The position numbers and the translations under genes are program-made. This document shows, piece after piece, positions 1 to 8,162 of a DNA stretch of 35,616 nucleotides. Under the pieces are notes generated by a model. That model did not search any database. It saw only the letters and a list, made by a program, of their open reading frames with translations, and was not told where the DNA came from. The DNA lies in contig JACQDF010000218.1 in NCBI GenBank assembly GCA_016201205.1, positions 1-35,616 of the forward strand. The letters run 5' to 3'. Source of the stretch: Acidobacteriota bacterium (GTDB lineage: Bacteria > Acidobacteriota > Terriglobia > Bryobacterales > Bryobacteraceae). Each line of letters opens with the position of its first letter. Position 1 is the first letter of the stretch.

Positions 1-1883
1 AACGACGCCATTCCGTCTCCCGTCTGCCCAGGCGATTCCGGAATCGCCGTCCGGTTCTGCGGGAACTGGAAGTTGCCTCGCGGCGAAGGCACCTGGAAGA
101 ACGGGAACTTGATCGGCCGGTACTCGTAGCCGAACTTCACCGCGTGCTTGCCCTTCGTGATCGAAACGTTCTGAATGAAGTCCCAAACGTTGTTGTATTC
201 CTTCGTCGGCAGCCAGTTCGATCCCCCGATCGACGAATACCCGCCGGGATCGATCTGCGGCAAACCGCCGTTGTTCGCATAGGAACCGGTGGGATTCAAT
301 CCGCCAATCCCAATCTCCTTGAACAAATCTCTGCCCGGATTCGCCTGCGTGCGTTCCGTCACCAGCCGGCTGAACGCGGCCCGCGTTTCCGTCAACACCG
401 CCGGCGTCCAAACGCGGGTCCAGGAGATCATCGCGTTGCGGCCCAGGTTCTGCTCCTGTGCGCCATTGAATCCAGCGCCATCCAAACCGCCTGGAAGCGG
501 TGGCGTGATCGTTTTGTCCTCGTTCGACCAACTCAAGCTGCCAAACAACGAGTCCTTTTCGCTCAAACGATGGTCGATGCGGACGTCAAACTGATCGTTA
601 TTCTGACGCGCCGGCGCCGTCGGCAGGTAGTTCGATGCAGGCAAACGGTCGTTGAGATTCTGGTTGGGATTCGGATAAAGATCGATCAGCTTCTTTGCAG
701 CCGGATCGAATCGCGACGCCGGAATGATGTTCCCTGGAAACAGATCGCGCACGATCCTCCCATCCGGTGTTGTCCGCTGGGTCGCAATGTCGTAAATTCC
801 GCCCTGCGGAATCGCCCGCCCCAATGCATCCGTTCCCACGGTCGCCCCGCTCAACAGACTCGAGAAATCTCCATTCTTGAATGCGGCTTTCGGAATCGTG
901 ATCGGGTTCGTGATGCCGCCAAGACCAGGCACCACGCCTGCCAGCGAGCGCACTCGTGTCCCCTGCCAGTCGGCAAACCAGAACGTCCGATTCCTCGCAA
1001 TCGGTCCGCCAACCGCCACCCCATACTGGTTCTGCCGCACGCTGGGACGAATCACCCCGGCGCGATTACGCTCCCAGGTGTTCGCGTTGAACTTGTCGTT
1101 CTGCATGAACTCGAACAGCGCCCCGTGGAGCTCGTTCGTGCCGGACTTGATGGCCACGTTCACCACGCCGCCGGCCCCGCGGCCGTATTCCGCCGAATAG
1201 CCGTTGGTCACCACGCGCATTTCGCCGATCGCTTCCACCGACGGCCCAATGACGTATGCCGTCTGGTTAATGAAGTCGATCACGTTCACGTTGTTGTCCA
1301 CGCCGTTCAACAAAAAGTTGTTCTGCCCGTTGGAACGCACGCCGTTCGCCGAGAAGCCGCCGCCGGCCGTGTCACGGGCGCCCTGCTCCGCCGGCACTAC
1401 GCCAGGAGCGAGTGGCGCAAGAAACGTGAATTTCCGCTGACCGCCCAACGGCAGCTCACTCACCGCCCGGGCCTGCATCGTATTTCCCAAGGCCGTGTTC
1501 TCCGTTTGCAGCAGCGGCGCCAAGGCGGTGATCTCGACCGATTGCGAAACGTCGCCGACCGTCAATTGCAGATTCACACCTACACGGTCGCCGCCGGTCA
1601 GGATAATGTCGCGTTGAATCCCCTTCTTAAACCCCGTTGCTTCTACCTCAACCGTGTACACACCCGGCTTCAACAACGGCCGGACGTACGTTCCTGACGC
1701 ATCGGTTTCCGCAGTCGACCGAACTCCGGTCGCTTGCTCACTGATTGCGATCTTCGCTCCGGCGACGACCGCTCCGGTAGGATCTGTCACTGTTCCTGTG
1801 ATCGTACCCAGATCGCGTTGGGCCAATAGGCTGGTGGCAAACAGGCCTAATGCCCCTAGAATGGTGAGAAGACGTGTGTTCAC
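1..1883 (-). CDS. TonB-dependent receptor, Oar-like, N-terminal part (runs off the left edge)
   Basis: The reverse strand is open from a GTG at 1883 to the window edge, about 627 codons. The start is fixed: an in-frame TAA lies directly before the GTG, and a GAGGGGGG Shine-Dalgarno-like run sits a few bases upstream. Residues 1-21 form a signal peptide ending LLAQ. About residues 25-110 are a carboxypeptidase-regulatory-like Ig fold (GTITGTVTDPTGAVV, then a GTYVRPLLKPGVYTV-like strand). A plug-like region follows, with the recurrent motif pieces NGVRSNGQNNFLLNGVDNN and EYGRGAGGVVNV, then the first barrel strands. Known members of this family are 1000-1200 residue outer-membrane proteins abundant in Acidobacteria and thought to import large substrates; the substrate here cannot be told. 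The C-terminal barrel lies outside the window. Confidence 0.93.
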   Translation of the reverse strand, partial: MNTRLLTILGALGLFATSLLAQRDLGTITGTVTDPTGAVVAGAKIAISEQATGVRSTAETDASGTYVRPLLKPGVYTVEVEATGFKKGIQRDIILTGGDRVGVNLQLTVGDVSQSVEITALAPLLQTENTALGNTMQARAVSELPLGGQRKFTFLAPLAPGVVPAEQGARDTAGGGFSANGVRSNGQNNFLLNGVDNNVNVIDFINQTAYVIGPSVEAIGEMRVVTNGYSAEYGRGAGGVVNVAIKSGTNELHGALFEFMQNDKFNANTWERNRAGVIRPSVRQNQYGVAVGGPIARNRTFWFADWQGTRVRSLAGVVPGLGGITNPITIPKAAFKNGDFSSLLSGATVGTDALGRAIPQGGIYDIATQRTTPDGRIVRDLFPGNIIPASRFDPAAKKLIDLYPNPNQNLNDRLPASNYLPTAPARQNNDQFDVRIDHRLSEKDSLFGSLSWSNEDKTITPPLPGGLDGAGFNGAQEQNLGRNAMISWTRVWTPAVLTETRAAFSRLVTERTQANPGRDLFKEIGIGGLNPTGSYANNGGLPQIDPGGYSSIGGSNWLPTKEYNNVWDFIQNVSITKGKHAVKFGYEYRPIKFPFFQVPSPRGNFQFPQNRTAIPESPGQTGDGMAS

Positions 1884-1925
1884 TTAGCCCCCCCTCGAGT
1901 CAACGGAGTAAACAAAAGCGCATCC

Positions 1926-1941
1926 AGCGCGATTTGTGCCA
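1926..1941 (-). promoter_or_regulatory. partial sigma-54 promoter match for the leftward TonB receptor
   Basis: Read on the minus strand the site is TGGCACAAATCGCGCT. It has the invariant GG and GC with ten bases between them and a perfect TGGCAC -24 half, but the -12 half is CGCGCT rather than TTGCT. It lies about 43 bases upstream of the GTG at 1883. It would also constrain where the rightward gene can start. The match is partial, so confidence is low. Confidence 0.3.
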
Positions 1942-3607
1942 CTATAGACGGTTTGCCGTCCTGCCGTCAAGCGCCCTCCTGCTCCTCGCCCTGGCCCCAC
2001 CCCGGATTTCCTTCACCGATGTCAGCCAATCCTGGTCTCTCCGTCCCACCATCATTTACGGCGCAATCGACAACAAACAGTTCCTCATCGAGTCCACCGG
2101 CGTCGGCGCCGCCATTTTCGATTACGACCAGGACGGAAAAAACGATCTCCTCGTTCTCCAAGGCTCCCGCCTCGGGTCACCCCCTAACTCCATCCCTTCC
2201 GTCCTCCTCTTCCACAACGAAGGCAACGGCAAATTTCAGGAAACCGCCCAACAGGCCGGGCTCACAGCCTCCGGTTGGGCCCAAGGAGTCTGCGCCGGCG
2301 ACTACGACAACGACGGCTTCCCCGACCTGCTCATCACCTTTTACGGCGTCACCCGCCTTTTTCACAATGATCACGGCCGTTTCTCCGACGACACCCCTCG
2401 CTCCGGGCTCCCCACTTCCAGCAACCGCTGGGGCGCCGGCTGTGCCTTCACCGACTACGATCGCGACGGCCTGCTCGATATCTTCGTCTCCAACTACGTC
2501 GACTTCGACCTGAGAACCGCCCCAAAACCCGGGTCCCTCCCCGAATGCATCTGGAAAGACCTCCCCATCATGTGCGGCCCCAAGGGACTTCCCATGGCCC
2601 ACAACGCGCTTTACCGCAACCTCGGCAACCGCCGCTTTGAGGACGTTTCCGCCAAAGCCGGAATCCTCAAACCCGGCGGACGCTACGGACTCGGAGTCGC
2701 CGCCGCCGACTTCAACAACGATGGCTGGCCGGACATCTACGTCGCCTGCGATCAGACCCCCAGCCTGCTCTACCAAAACCAGAAAAACGGCGTCTTTGTC
2801 GAACGTGCCGTCGAAGCCGGCGTCGCCTTCGATCGCAACGGCCGCACCCAGGCCGGCATGGGTGTAGCCATTGGCGACTTCGACTCGAACGGCCTTCTCG
2901 ACATCGCAAAAACCAACTTCTCCGGCGAACTCCCCTCCCTTTACCTCAATGAAGACGGCGAGTTCTTCCGCGACACAGCCGAATCCGCCGGCCTCGGAGT
3001 CAACCTGTTCCTCGGTTGGGGCATCGCCTTCCTCGACGTTGACGAAGACACCCACCCCGACCTCATCCTCGCCAACGGCCACTTCTACCCTGAAGTCGAG
3101 CAAGCTCAACTCGCCGACCGCTACCGCCAGCCCACTCTCCTCTACCGCAACAACGGCAACGGCCGCTTCACCGACATCACCAAACAAGCTGGCCCCGCCC
3201 TCTCCACTCCTAAAGCTTCCCGCGGCCTCGCCATCGGCGACCTCGACGGCGACGCCCGCCCCGAAATCGTCATCGTCAACATGAACGAGCCCCTCACCAT
3301 CCTCCAGAATCAAACGCCACGCGCCAACTGGACCCGCCTCCGCTTCACCGGTAAACGCTCCAACCGCAGCGCCATCGGGACACGTGTCACCCTCCAATCC
3401 ACCGGCCGTACCCAAACCGCCGAACTCATCGGCGGTGGCAGCTATTTCTCCCAGAATGAACTCGCCCTCTACTTCGGCCTCCACACCGCTACCAGAATCG
3501 ACAAGCTCACCATTCGCTGGCCCCTCGGCAAAATCCAGGAATGCCGCAACCTCCCCATCAACCAAACCCTTTCCTTTACCGAAGACGAGGCCTGCGTTGC
3601 GCCCTAA
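1934..3607 (+). CDS. secreted FG-GAP (VCBS) repeat protein with C-terminal ASPIC/UnbV domain, copy 1
   Basis: The protein is about 557 residues. After a short hydrophobic leader (SSALLLLALAPPRI) come at least seven FG-GAP/VCBS calcium-loop repeats of the form (F/Y)DYDxDGxxD, for example FDYDQDGKNDLL, GDYDNDGFPDLL, TDYDRDGLLDIF, ADFNNDGWPDIY and GDFDSNGLLDIA. The last ~80 residues match the ASPIC/UnbV domain (NRSAIGTRVTLQS, then SYFSQNELALYFGL and TIRWPLGKIQE). Family knowledge: secreted or periplasmic beta-propeller-like proteins of unknown function. The start is uncertain. The open frame reaches a GTG at 1874, but that would overlap the divergent receptor start, so TTG 1934 (or CTG 1961) is preferred; none has a clear ribosome site. 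It is followed by an overlapping paralogue. Confidence 0.88.
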   Translation: MCHYRRFAVLPSSALLLLALAPPRISFTDVSQSWSLRPTIIYGAIDNKQFLIESTGVGAAIFDYDQDGKNDLLVLQGSRLGSPPNSIPSVLLFHNEGNGKFQETAQQAGLTASGWAQGVCAGDYDNDGFPDLLITFYGVTRLFHNDHGRFSDDTPRSGLPTSSNRWGAGCAFTDYDRDGLLDIFVSNYVDFDLRTAPKPGSLPECIWKDLPIMCGPKGLPMAHNALYRNLGNRRFEDVSAKAGILKPGGRYGLGVAAADFNNDGWPDIYVACDQTPSLLYQNQKNGVFVERAVEAGVAFDRNGRTQAGMGVAIGDFDSNGLLDIAKTNFSGELPSLYLNEDGEFFRDTAESAGLGVNLFLGWGIAFLDVDEDTHPDLILANGHFYPEVEQAQLADRYRQPTLLYRNNGNGRFTDITKQAGPALSTPKASRGLAIGDLDGDARPEIVIVNMNEPLTILQNQTPRANWTRLRFTGKRSNRSAIGTRVTLQSTGRTQTAELIGGGSYFSQNELALYFGLHTATRIDKLTIRWPLGKIQECRNLPINQTLSFTEDEACVAP

Positions 3608-5333
3608 CCTCCTCCTGCTTCTGGCCGCATCGCTGGCCCTCTCGCAAGGTGTAGCCACCCGCTCGGTCCAACCAACCCCGCGCCACCCCCTCTCCTCCAA
3701 ACCCTTTCCCGCCCGCCTCACCGACATCGCCCGGCAGGCAGGACTCACCAGGCCCGTCCTCTACGGCCCCGAACATCACAAGAACTACATTCTGGAAGCC
3801 ACCGGCTCGGGCGTCGCCTTCTTCGATTACGACAACGACGGCTGGCTCGATATCCTGCTCCTCTCCGGAACCCGCTTCGATGAGAACCTCCCCGCCGGCG
3901 CGGCCACCAACCGTCTCTACCGCAATCTGCACAACGGCGCCTTCGTGGAAGTCACCAAACAAGCCGGCCTCGAACGCTCAGGCTGGGCCTCCTCCGTCTC
4001 CATTGCCGACATCGACAACGATGGCTTCGATGATGTCTTCATCACCTGCTGGGGACAAAACATCCTCTACCGAAACCGCGGCAATGGCGCTTTCGAAGAC
4101 ATCACCGCTTCCGCTGGACTCCTGCGATCTGAGCGTCTCTGGGGCGCCGGCGCGACCTTCCTCGACTACGACCGCGACGGCCACCTCGACCTCTTCATCG
4201 CCAACTACCTCGACTTCGATCCCGCCAAAGTCCCCAGACCCGGCCAAACCGCCAGTTGCGCCTGGAAAGGCATTCCCGTCAACTGCGGCCCCCGCGGCCT
4301 GCCCAAGGCCCGCCCTCTTCTTTACAAAGGGGACGGCAAAGGACACTTCAAAGAAGTTACCGCCCAATCCGGCATCGCCAAAGCCGAACCAGGCTACGGA
4401 ATGACCGCCGTCGCCGCCGACTTCGATTCCGACGGCTGGACCGACCTCTACCTCGCCTCCGACTCCACACCCAGCCTGCTCTTTCTCAATCAACGCAACG
4501 GCGTCTTCCTCGAACGCGGCCTCGAACAGGGCGTCGCCGTCAGCGAAGACGGCATGGAACAAGCCGGCATGGGCATCGCCCTCGGCGACTTCAACCGCGA
4601 CGGCCTCCTTGACATCCTTAAGACCAACTTCTGGGACGATACCCCCAACCTCTATCGCAACCTCGGCGCAGGCCAGTTCATCGACGAAGCCCTCAAAGCC
4701 GGGCTCGGCGTCGAAACCCGCTTCATCGGCTGGGGCGCCGGCATGCCCGACCTCGACAACGACGGCTGGCCCGACCTCTTCATTTCCACCGGCAGCGTCT
4801 TCCCCGAAGTCGAAAGCAAGCTTCCCTCCTATCCCTTTCTTTCCCCCCGCCTCCTGTTCCGCAACCTCGGCAACGGCCGCTTCGAACAGCTCACCCACCA
4901 GGCCGGACCCGCCCTCTCCGCCCTCCACTCCAGCCGCGGCGCCGCCTTTGGCGATTTTGACAACGACGGCGATTTGGATATCCTCATCATGAATATGAAC
5001 CAGCCGCCCTCGCTGCTTCGCAACGATCTCCCCCGAAACACCAACTGGCTCAAAGTTCACCTTCAAGGCACAAAATCCAACCGCTCCGCTATCGGCGCCA
5101 CCGTCATCGCCACCTTCGATTCCAAACCCCTCGCCCAAGCCGTGACCGCCCAATCCAGCTTCTACAGCGTGGACGACCGCCGCCTCCACTTCGGCCTCGG
5201 CGCCTCGACTTCAGCCAATATCGAAATCCGCTGGCCCAGCGGCGACATCGAGAAACTTCAAAACGTGAAAGCGGGCCAGTTCGTCACCATTCGCGAAGGC
5301 AGCGGCATTGTGCGCTCACAGAAACTTCCGTGA
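3597..5333 (+). CDS. secreted FG-GAP (VCBS) repeat protein with C-terminal ASPIC/UnbV domain, copy 2
   Basis: The protein is 578 residues from a TTG at 3597 that lies 11 bases inside the preceding gene, with GAGG six bases upstream, which suggests translational coupling. The leader LLLLLAASLALSQG is a signal peptide. The body repeats the plan of copy 1 almost block for block: FFDYDNDGWLDILL, ADIDNDGFDDVF, LDYDRDGHLDLF, ADFDSDGWTDLY, GDFNRDGLLDIL, PDLDNDGWPDLF and GDFDNDGDLDIL calcium loops, then a C-terminal ASPIC/UnbV domain (KSNRSAIGATV, IEIRWPSGDIE). Shared linkers such as YLDFDP...CAWKGIPVNCGPRGLP and GMGIALGDF mark the two as a tandem duplication. Role unknown; probably exported and calcium-binding. 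The frame stays open upstream to 3384 inside copy 1, which is not used. Confidence 0.9.
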   Translation: MRPNLLLLLAASLALSQGVATRSVQPTPRHPLSSKPFPARLTDIARQAGLTRPVLYGPEHHKNYILEATGSGVAFFDYDNDGWLDILLLSGTRFDENLPAGAATNRLYRNLHNGAFVEVTKQAGLERSGWASSVSIADIDNDGFDDVFITCWGQNILYRNRGNGAFEDITASAGLLRSERLWGAGATFLDYDRDGHLDLFIANYLDFDPAKVPRPGQTASCAWKGIPVNCGPRGLPKARPLLYKGDGKGHFKEVTAQSGIAKAEPGYGMTAVAADFDSDGWTDLYLASDSTPSLLFLNQRNGVFLERGLEQGVAVSEDGMEQAGMGIALGDFNRDGLLDILKTNFWDDTPNLYRNLGAGQFIDEALKAGLGVETRFIGWGAGMPDLDNDGWPDLFISTGSVFPEVESKLPSYPFLSPRLLFRNLGNGRFEQLTHQAGPALSALHSSRGAAFGDFDNDGDLDILIMNMNQPPSLLRNDLPRNTNWLKVHLQGTKSNRSAIGATVIATFDSKPLAQAVTAQSSFYSVDDRRLHFGLGASTSANIEIRWPSGDIEKLQNVKAGQFVTIREGSGIVRSQKLP

Positions 5334-6307
5334 TGCTCCTCCTTCTCGCCCTCCTCCAAACCCCGCCTCCCAAACCTGCGCAGGAGCCCTCTCTCTTTGA
5401 CAGACCCCAATTCGTGGAAGGCAAATTCGAAGCCACTGTCGATTCCGGTGCGCACGCCTCGGCGGGATCCGCCGCCCGAACCACCATCCCCCTGCTCTCC
5501 GTACTTCAACTGCCCGTCTCGCGCCGCAGCACTTCCGCCAATCCCCAAGCCAACGCCGCTCACACCGAAGCCCTCATCCTGGAAGGCAATCGCCAGCCCA
5601 TCGAGGCTGCTAAACTCTTCGCACGCGCCGCCCAACTCGATCCTTCCCCCTCGCACATTTTGGACGCCTCCGTTCACCTGCTCTCCCATGGCGCTCCCTC
5701 CCAGGCCGCGAAGCTGCTCACCCAAGGGCTCCTGGCACATCCCCGGGACACCAATCTCCAACTCGCCCTCGGCCTCGCCCGCTTTGCCCTCGCGCAATAC
5801 GAGCAGGCCAAGTCCTGTTTCCTCTCGGCCCTTCAGCAGTCCCCTTCCGACCCCCGCCCCCTCGATGCCCTCGCCTTCATCATCGAAGCCGCTCCCAGCC
5901 TCGCCAGCACCCTCATCGAGCCGCTCTCCCAATCGCCATTCCACCAAGCCCTCGCCATTCTCCGCGCCCTCAACACCAAGCCAGGAGTGCAGCAAGCCGA
6001 GGCCCTCCTCCAAAAAGCCATCTCCCAAAACCCCAACCTCGACAAGGCCCACTTCGAGCTCGCCCGCCTCTACCTCGATCAGCAACGAAACACCGATGCG
6101 CTCGGCGAACTGCTGGCCGTCATTCAACTCAACCCCAACCACGAGTTAGCCCACTTCCGCCTCGCCCAGCTCTACCAGCGCACCCAGCGCAAGGCCGAAG
6201 CGGACATCCACTTCGCCATCTTCCGCCGCCTCCACTCGAAGCGGCTGGAAGCCGAAGAAGCCGAGCGCAAAGCCCGCATCCTGTTTTCCGAGGCGCCTGC
6301 AAGGTAG
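5333..6307 (+). CDS. TPR-repeat protein, third gene of the ASPIC unit
   Basis: The protein is about 324 residues. The ATG at 5333 shares its A with the stop of copy 2 (TGATG), and a GTG three bases earlier is an alternative. A very short hydrophobic leader (MLLLLALLQ) is followed by a Pro/Ser-rich linker. From about residue 85 tetratricopeptide-like helical pairs begin (AAKLFARAAQLDP, QAAKLLTQGLLAHP, QAKSCFLSALQQSP). A further pair lies near the C terminus (AHFELARLYLDQ, ALGELLAVIQLNP, AHFRLAQLYQRT), with a charged C-terminal helix. ASPIC/UnbV genes with adjacent TPR genes recur in Acidobacteria, so an interaction or shared export role is plausible but is inference. Codon choice is as C-rich as in the two upstream genes, supporting one unit. 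Confidence 0.82.
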   Translation: MLLLLALLQTPPPKPAQEPSLFDRPQFVEGKFEATVDSGAHASAGSAARTTIPLLSVLQLPVSRRSTSANPQANAAHTEALILEGNRQPIEAAKLFARAAQLDPSPSHILDASVHLLSHGAPSQAAKLLTQGLLAHPRDTNLQLALGLARFALAQYEQAKSCFLSALQQSPSDPRPLDALAFIIEAAPSLASTLIEPLSQSPFHQALAILRALNTKPGVQQAEALLQKAISQNPNLDKAHFELARLYLDQQRNTDALGELLAVIQLNPNHELAHFRLAQLYQRTQRKAEADIHFAIFRRLHSKRLEAEEAERKARILFSEAPAR

Positions 6308-6493
6308 CGCGATTTGCGACTTACGCGCCACGACTGAGCAAACGGGTCCGTTCCAGCCGTACCTGGAAGAACGGGTCAAGAGGGACGTCTGTAAGTCTTT
6401 GGAAGCAGGAGTGGATGCGGGCCTGAATTGCGTTTCTCTTGCGTGGAATTGCGTTATTGCGTCGCCGTCTACGCAATCCGGCCACTGTCGTCC
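6308..6493. other. non-coding remnant between the TPR gene and the decayed defence locus
   Basis: No gene is supported here. On the minus strand the stretch continues in frame beyond the AlbA/HATPase remnant but without recognisable family residues. A short repeat is visible: AACGCAATTC (read on the minus strand) occurs twice within about 35 bases around 6425-6465, next to further ACGCAAT-like copies. It may be the degenerate tail of the remnant gene. Confidence 0.4.
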
Positions 6494-7050
6494 CCCCGGA
6501 AACCAGCGGCCGGCCTTGGTCGCGCCCCGAAGATGAACCCTCCTTTCCCGCTTGAGTTCCCGGAGCAGACCTTGAACCTGATCTGGTGTCCCGGTCCAAG
6601 CCCCGCTCGCGGGTGTAGGCTCCAGGCTTCCCCAGGAAGCTGTAGAACTTCCGTGAGAGAATGAACCGGACCCCCCGGCCGCGTCCGATCCTCTCGACAA
6701 TGCCCTGGTCCGTGAGGTGGGGGAGCCGTTCCCGGATTTCAGGAGCCAGCGGCTCGTCCCGCTGGATCGAGTCCAGGATGAGCAGGTGATCGACTCCTCA
6801 AACATCCGGTTTGCGCCCTGGCCTGAGCGCTCCACCAAACCGCACCTTGCGCACGTCTCCGCGATGCGCCGATTCCGGGGAGACTGCCGCCACAGGAGGT
6901 CCTCCGGGGTGATTCCGGGCGGGAATCCACCTGGGCTGACGATGTCGAGCCTCCGCGGGAACTGCCTGACGAAGACTGAACCAGCCATCCGGTAATCGCG
7001 GTGCGTGACCGGATTCAGAATCGCCTCGCGGTTCGGCGACGCACCGACGC
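6494..7050 (-). pseudogene. remnant of an AlbA_2/HATPase_c_4 ATP-binding (RecG-like) transcriptional regulator
   Basis: Three pieces of one protein family can be read on the minus strand. The first (about 7050-6797) carries NREAILNPVTHRDY, IVSPGGFPPGITPEDLL and CGLVERSGQGANRMFEESI, the hallmark GHKL-type HATPase_c_4 segment of AlbA_2-domain proteins. The second, in another frame (about 6796-6590), reads LLILDSIQRDEPLAPEI, then GIVERIGRGRGVRFILSRKFY and the tail AYTRERGLDRDT. The third, back in the first frame (about 6582-6494), reads QVQGLLRELKRERRVHL and TKAGRWFPG, a winged-helix end. The N-terminal half with the AlbA_2 domain is absent, and sequence seems to be missing at both internal joints. 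Known members are about 450-480 residues and often sit in defence or restriction loci. Not translatable as one protein; a pseudogene. Confidence 0.8.
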
Positions 7051-7138
7051 TCCCGCAAGCTGCGGACAAAGCGAGCCCGCCGGTCCGGGGAAACATGGAG
7101 CGGTGTGGATGTGTGGTTTGGAGTATAAAGGTGATTCT

Positions 7139-7675
7139 ATGCCCCGCATCTTTGACAACATCGAGCAGCAGTTGCTGCCGGCCTTGCGCCAGACCATTGA
7201 GTTGTCGGAGCGGGCGGATTTCTGTGTCGGGTACTTCAACCTGCGCGGGTGGAAGCAGTTGGACCGCTACATCGGGGCGTGGTCGAACGACGACGAACGG
7301 GGCCTCAGACAGCTTGCTGCCCAGATCCGCACGAAGAAGGTCGTGGTGAAGCTGTTCTTGCGGCACCCGCTGCACGCGAAGCTGTACATGCTCTTCCGGC
7401 CGCAGGATCCTGTGAGTCCGTCGGCGGCCTATCAGGGCAGCAGCAACCTGACCTTCGCCGGGCTGTGCAAGCAGGGCGAGCTCAACGTCGATGTTCTGGA
7501 CCATGACGCCTGTCAGAAGCTGGCGCGCTGGTTTGAGGACCGGTGGAACGAAATCGACTACGTGCTCGCCGCACACTACGGCTTCACGAGCGAAGAGCTC
7601 GACTTCATCATCAACTACGACATCAAGTACCGCATGGGGCGAGACGCCGAGGAGGGAGACGCAGATGCGGAGTGA
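7139..7675 (+). pseudogene. chimeric remnant: PLD-domain helicase N terminus fused to an Eco57I-like methyltransferase C terminus
   Basis: An open frame of 178 residues starts at ATG 7139, preceded by AAAGGTG. Residues 1-138 match the phospholipase-D-like N-terminal domain that precedes SNF2/DEAD helicase domains in long defence proteins: MPRIFDNIEQQLLPAL, then FCVGYFNLRGWK, an HxK pair at H79/K81 in HPLHAKLY, and GSSNLTFAG. A segment normally present between YIGAWS and NDDERGL seems to be lost. From about residue 139 the protein switches to HYGFTSEELDFIINYDIKYR, the usual extreme C terminus of Eco57I-type adenine methyltransferases. The whole helicase engine and the methyltransferase catalytic domain are missing. 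The joint preserved the frame, so a stable small protein is possible, but deletion of several kilobases is the simplest reading. Confidence 0.75.
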
Positions 7676-7690
7676 AGAGAGGCTTTCCCG

Positions 7691-7952
7691 GTGAAGTTCC
7701 TTGTAACCCGGCATGCCGAAGAGGAGATGGTGCGGCGTCAGATTCCGCGCGAGTGGCTGGAGTCAGTGCTTGAGAATCCGCAGCAGCGCCTTCCGCAGCC
7801 CGAAGGGAAGGAGATTTCTCCAGTCGCGTTTGCAGTCCGGGAATGGGAAAATGTACTTGTTGAGGGCTGTGGTGGCTACAGACAAGGAGCCGCCGGTGCT
7901 CGTGACGGTTTACCGGACGAGCAAGGTAGAGAAGTACTGGAGGCCAGAATGA
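7691..7952 (+). pseudogene. DUF4258 protein, frameshifted
   Basis: A GTG at 7691, with AGAGAGG upstream, opens a frame reading KFLVTRHAEEEMVRRQIP and then REWLESVLENPQQRLPQ, the N-terminal half of a DUF4258 protein. Near 7818-7822 the family sequence moves to another frame, which continues QSRLQSGNGKMYLLRAVV and VLVTVYRTSKVEKYWRPE and stops at 7952. One extra base (or two lost) explains the shift. DUF4258 proteins are small basic proteins commonly paired with DUF2283 or antitoxin-like genes and suspected to be toxins; that role is inference. Without repair, the first frame reads on through the next gene to 8146 as a 151-residue fusion. Confidence 0.78.
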
Positions 7953-8146
7953 AGGTCAAATACGATCCAGAGGTGGACGTGCTCAGCATCGTCCTGAGCG
8001 ACGCCCCCGTCGAGGAGAGCGACCAGGACAAGCCCGGGGTGATCCTGGATTACGACAAGAGCGGCAACGTTGTGAGCCTCGAAATTCTGGACGCATCCAA
8101 ACGCATGGGGAATCCCATGTCGGTGGAGTACGCCATCGCACGGTGA
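7949..8146 (+). CDS. DUF2283 family protein
   Basis: A complete 65-residue gene whose ATG overlaps the stop of the DUF4258 frame by four bases (ATGA). It begins MKVKYDPEVDVLSIVLSD and contains the strand-turn-strand pattern PGVILDYDKSGNVVSLEILDAS typical of DUF2283. Members are small mostly beta proteins of unknown function that sit directly downstream of DUF4258 genes. The pair looks like a toxin-antitoxin or small defence-associated pair, with DUF2283 as the likely partner or antidote; this is inferred from arrangement only. Because the upstream frame is broken, the DUF4258 reading frame now continues in frame through this gene, so a fusion could also be made. Confidence 0.8.
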   Translation: MKVKYDPEVDVLSIVLSDAPVEESDQDKPGVILDYDKSGNVVSLEILDASKRMGNPMSVEYAIAR

Positions 8147-8162
8147 GCGGGGAGGATGCGAT

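Noticed and set aside
144..1697. 517-codon forward frame opposite the partial TonB receptor
   Set aside because: The minus strand is open throughout with signal peptide and plug motifs; the forward text is an Arg-rich shadow.
2177..5189. Long antisense reading frames over the two ASPIC genes (523 and 403 codons)
   Set aside because: They mirror the C-rich coding strand, giving repetitive Val/Glu/Gly/Ala text such as VAVVVE with no family resemblance, while the plus strand has clear FG-GAP and ASPIC motifs.
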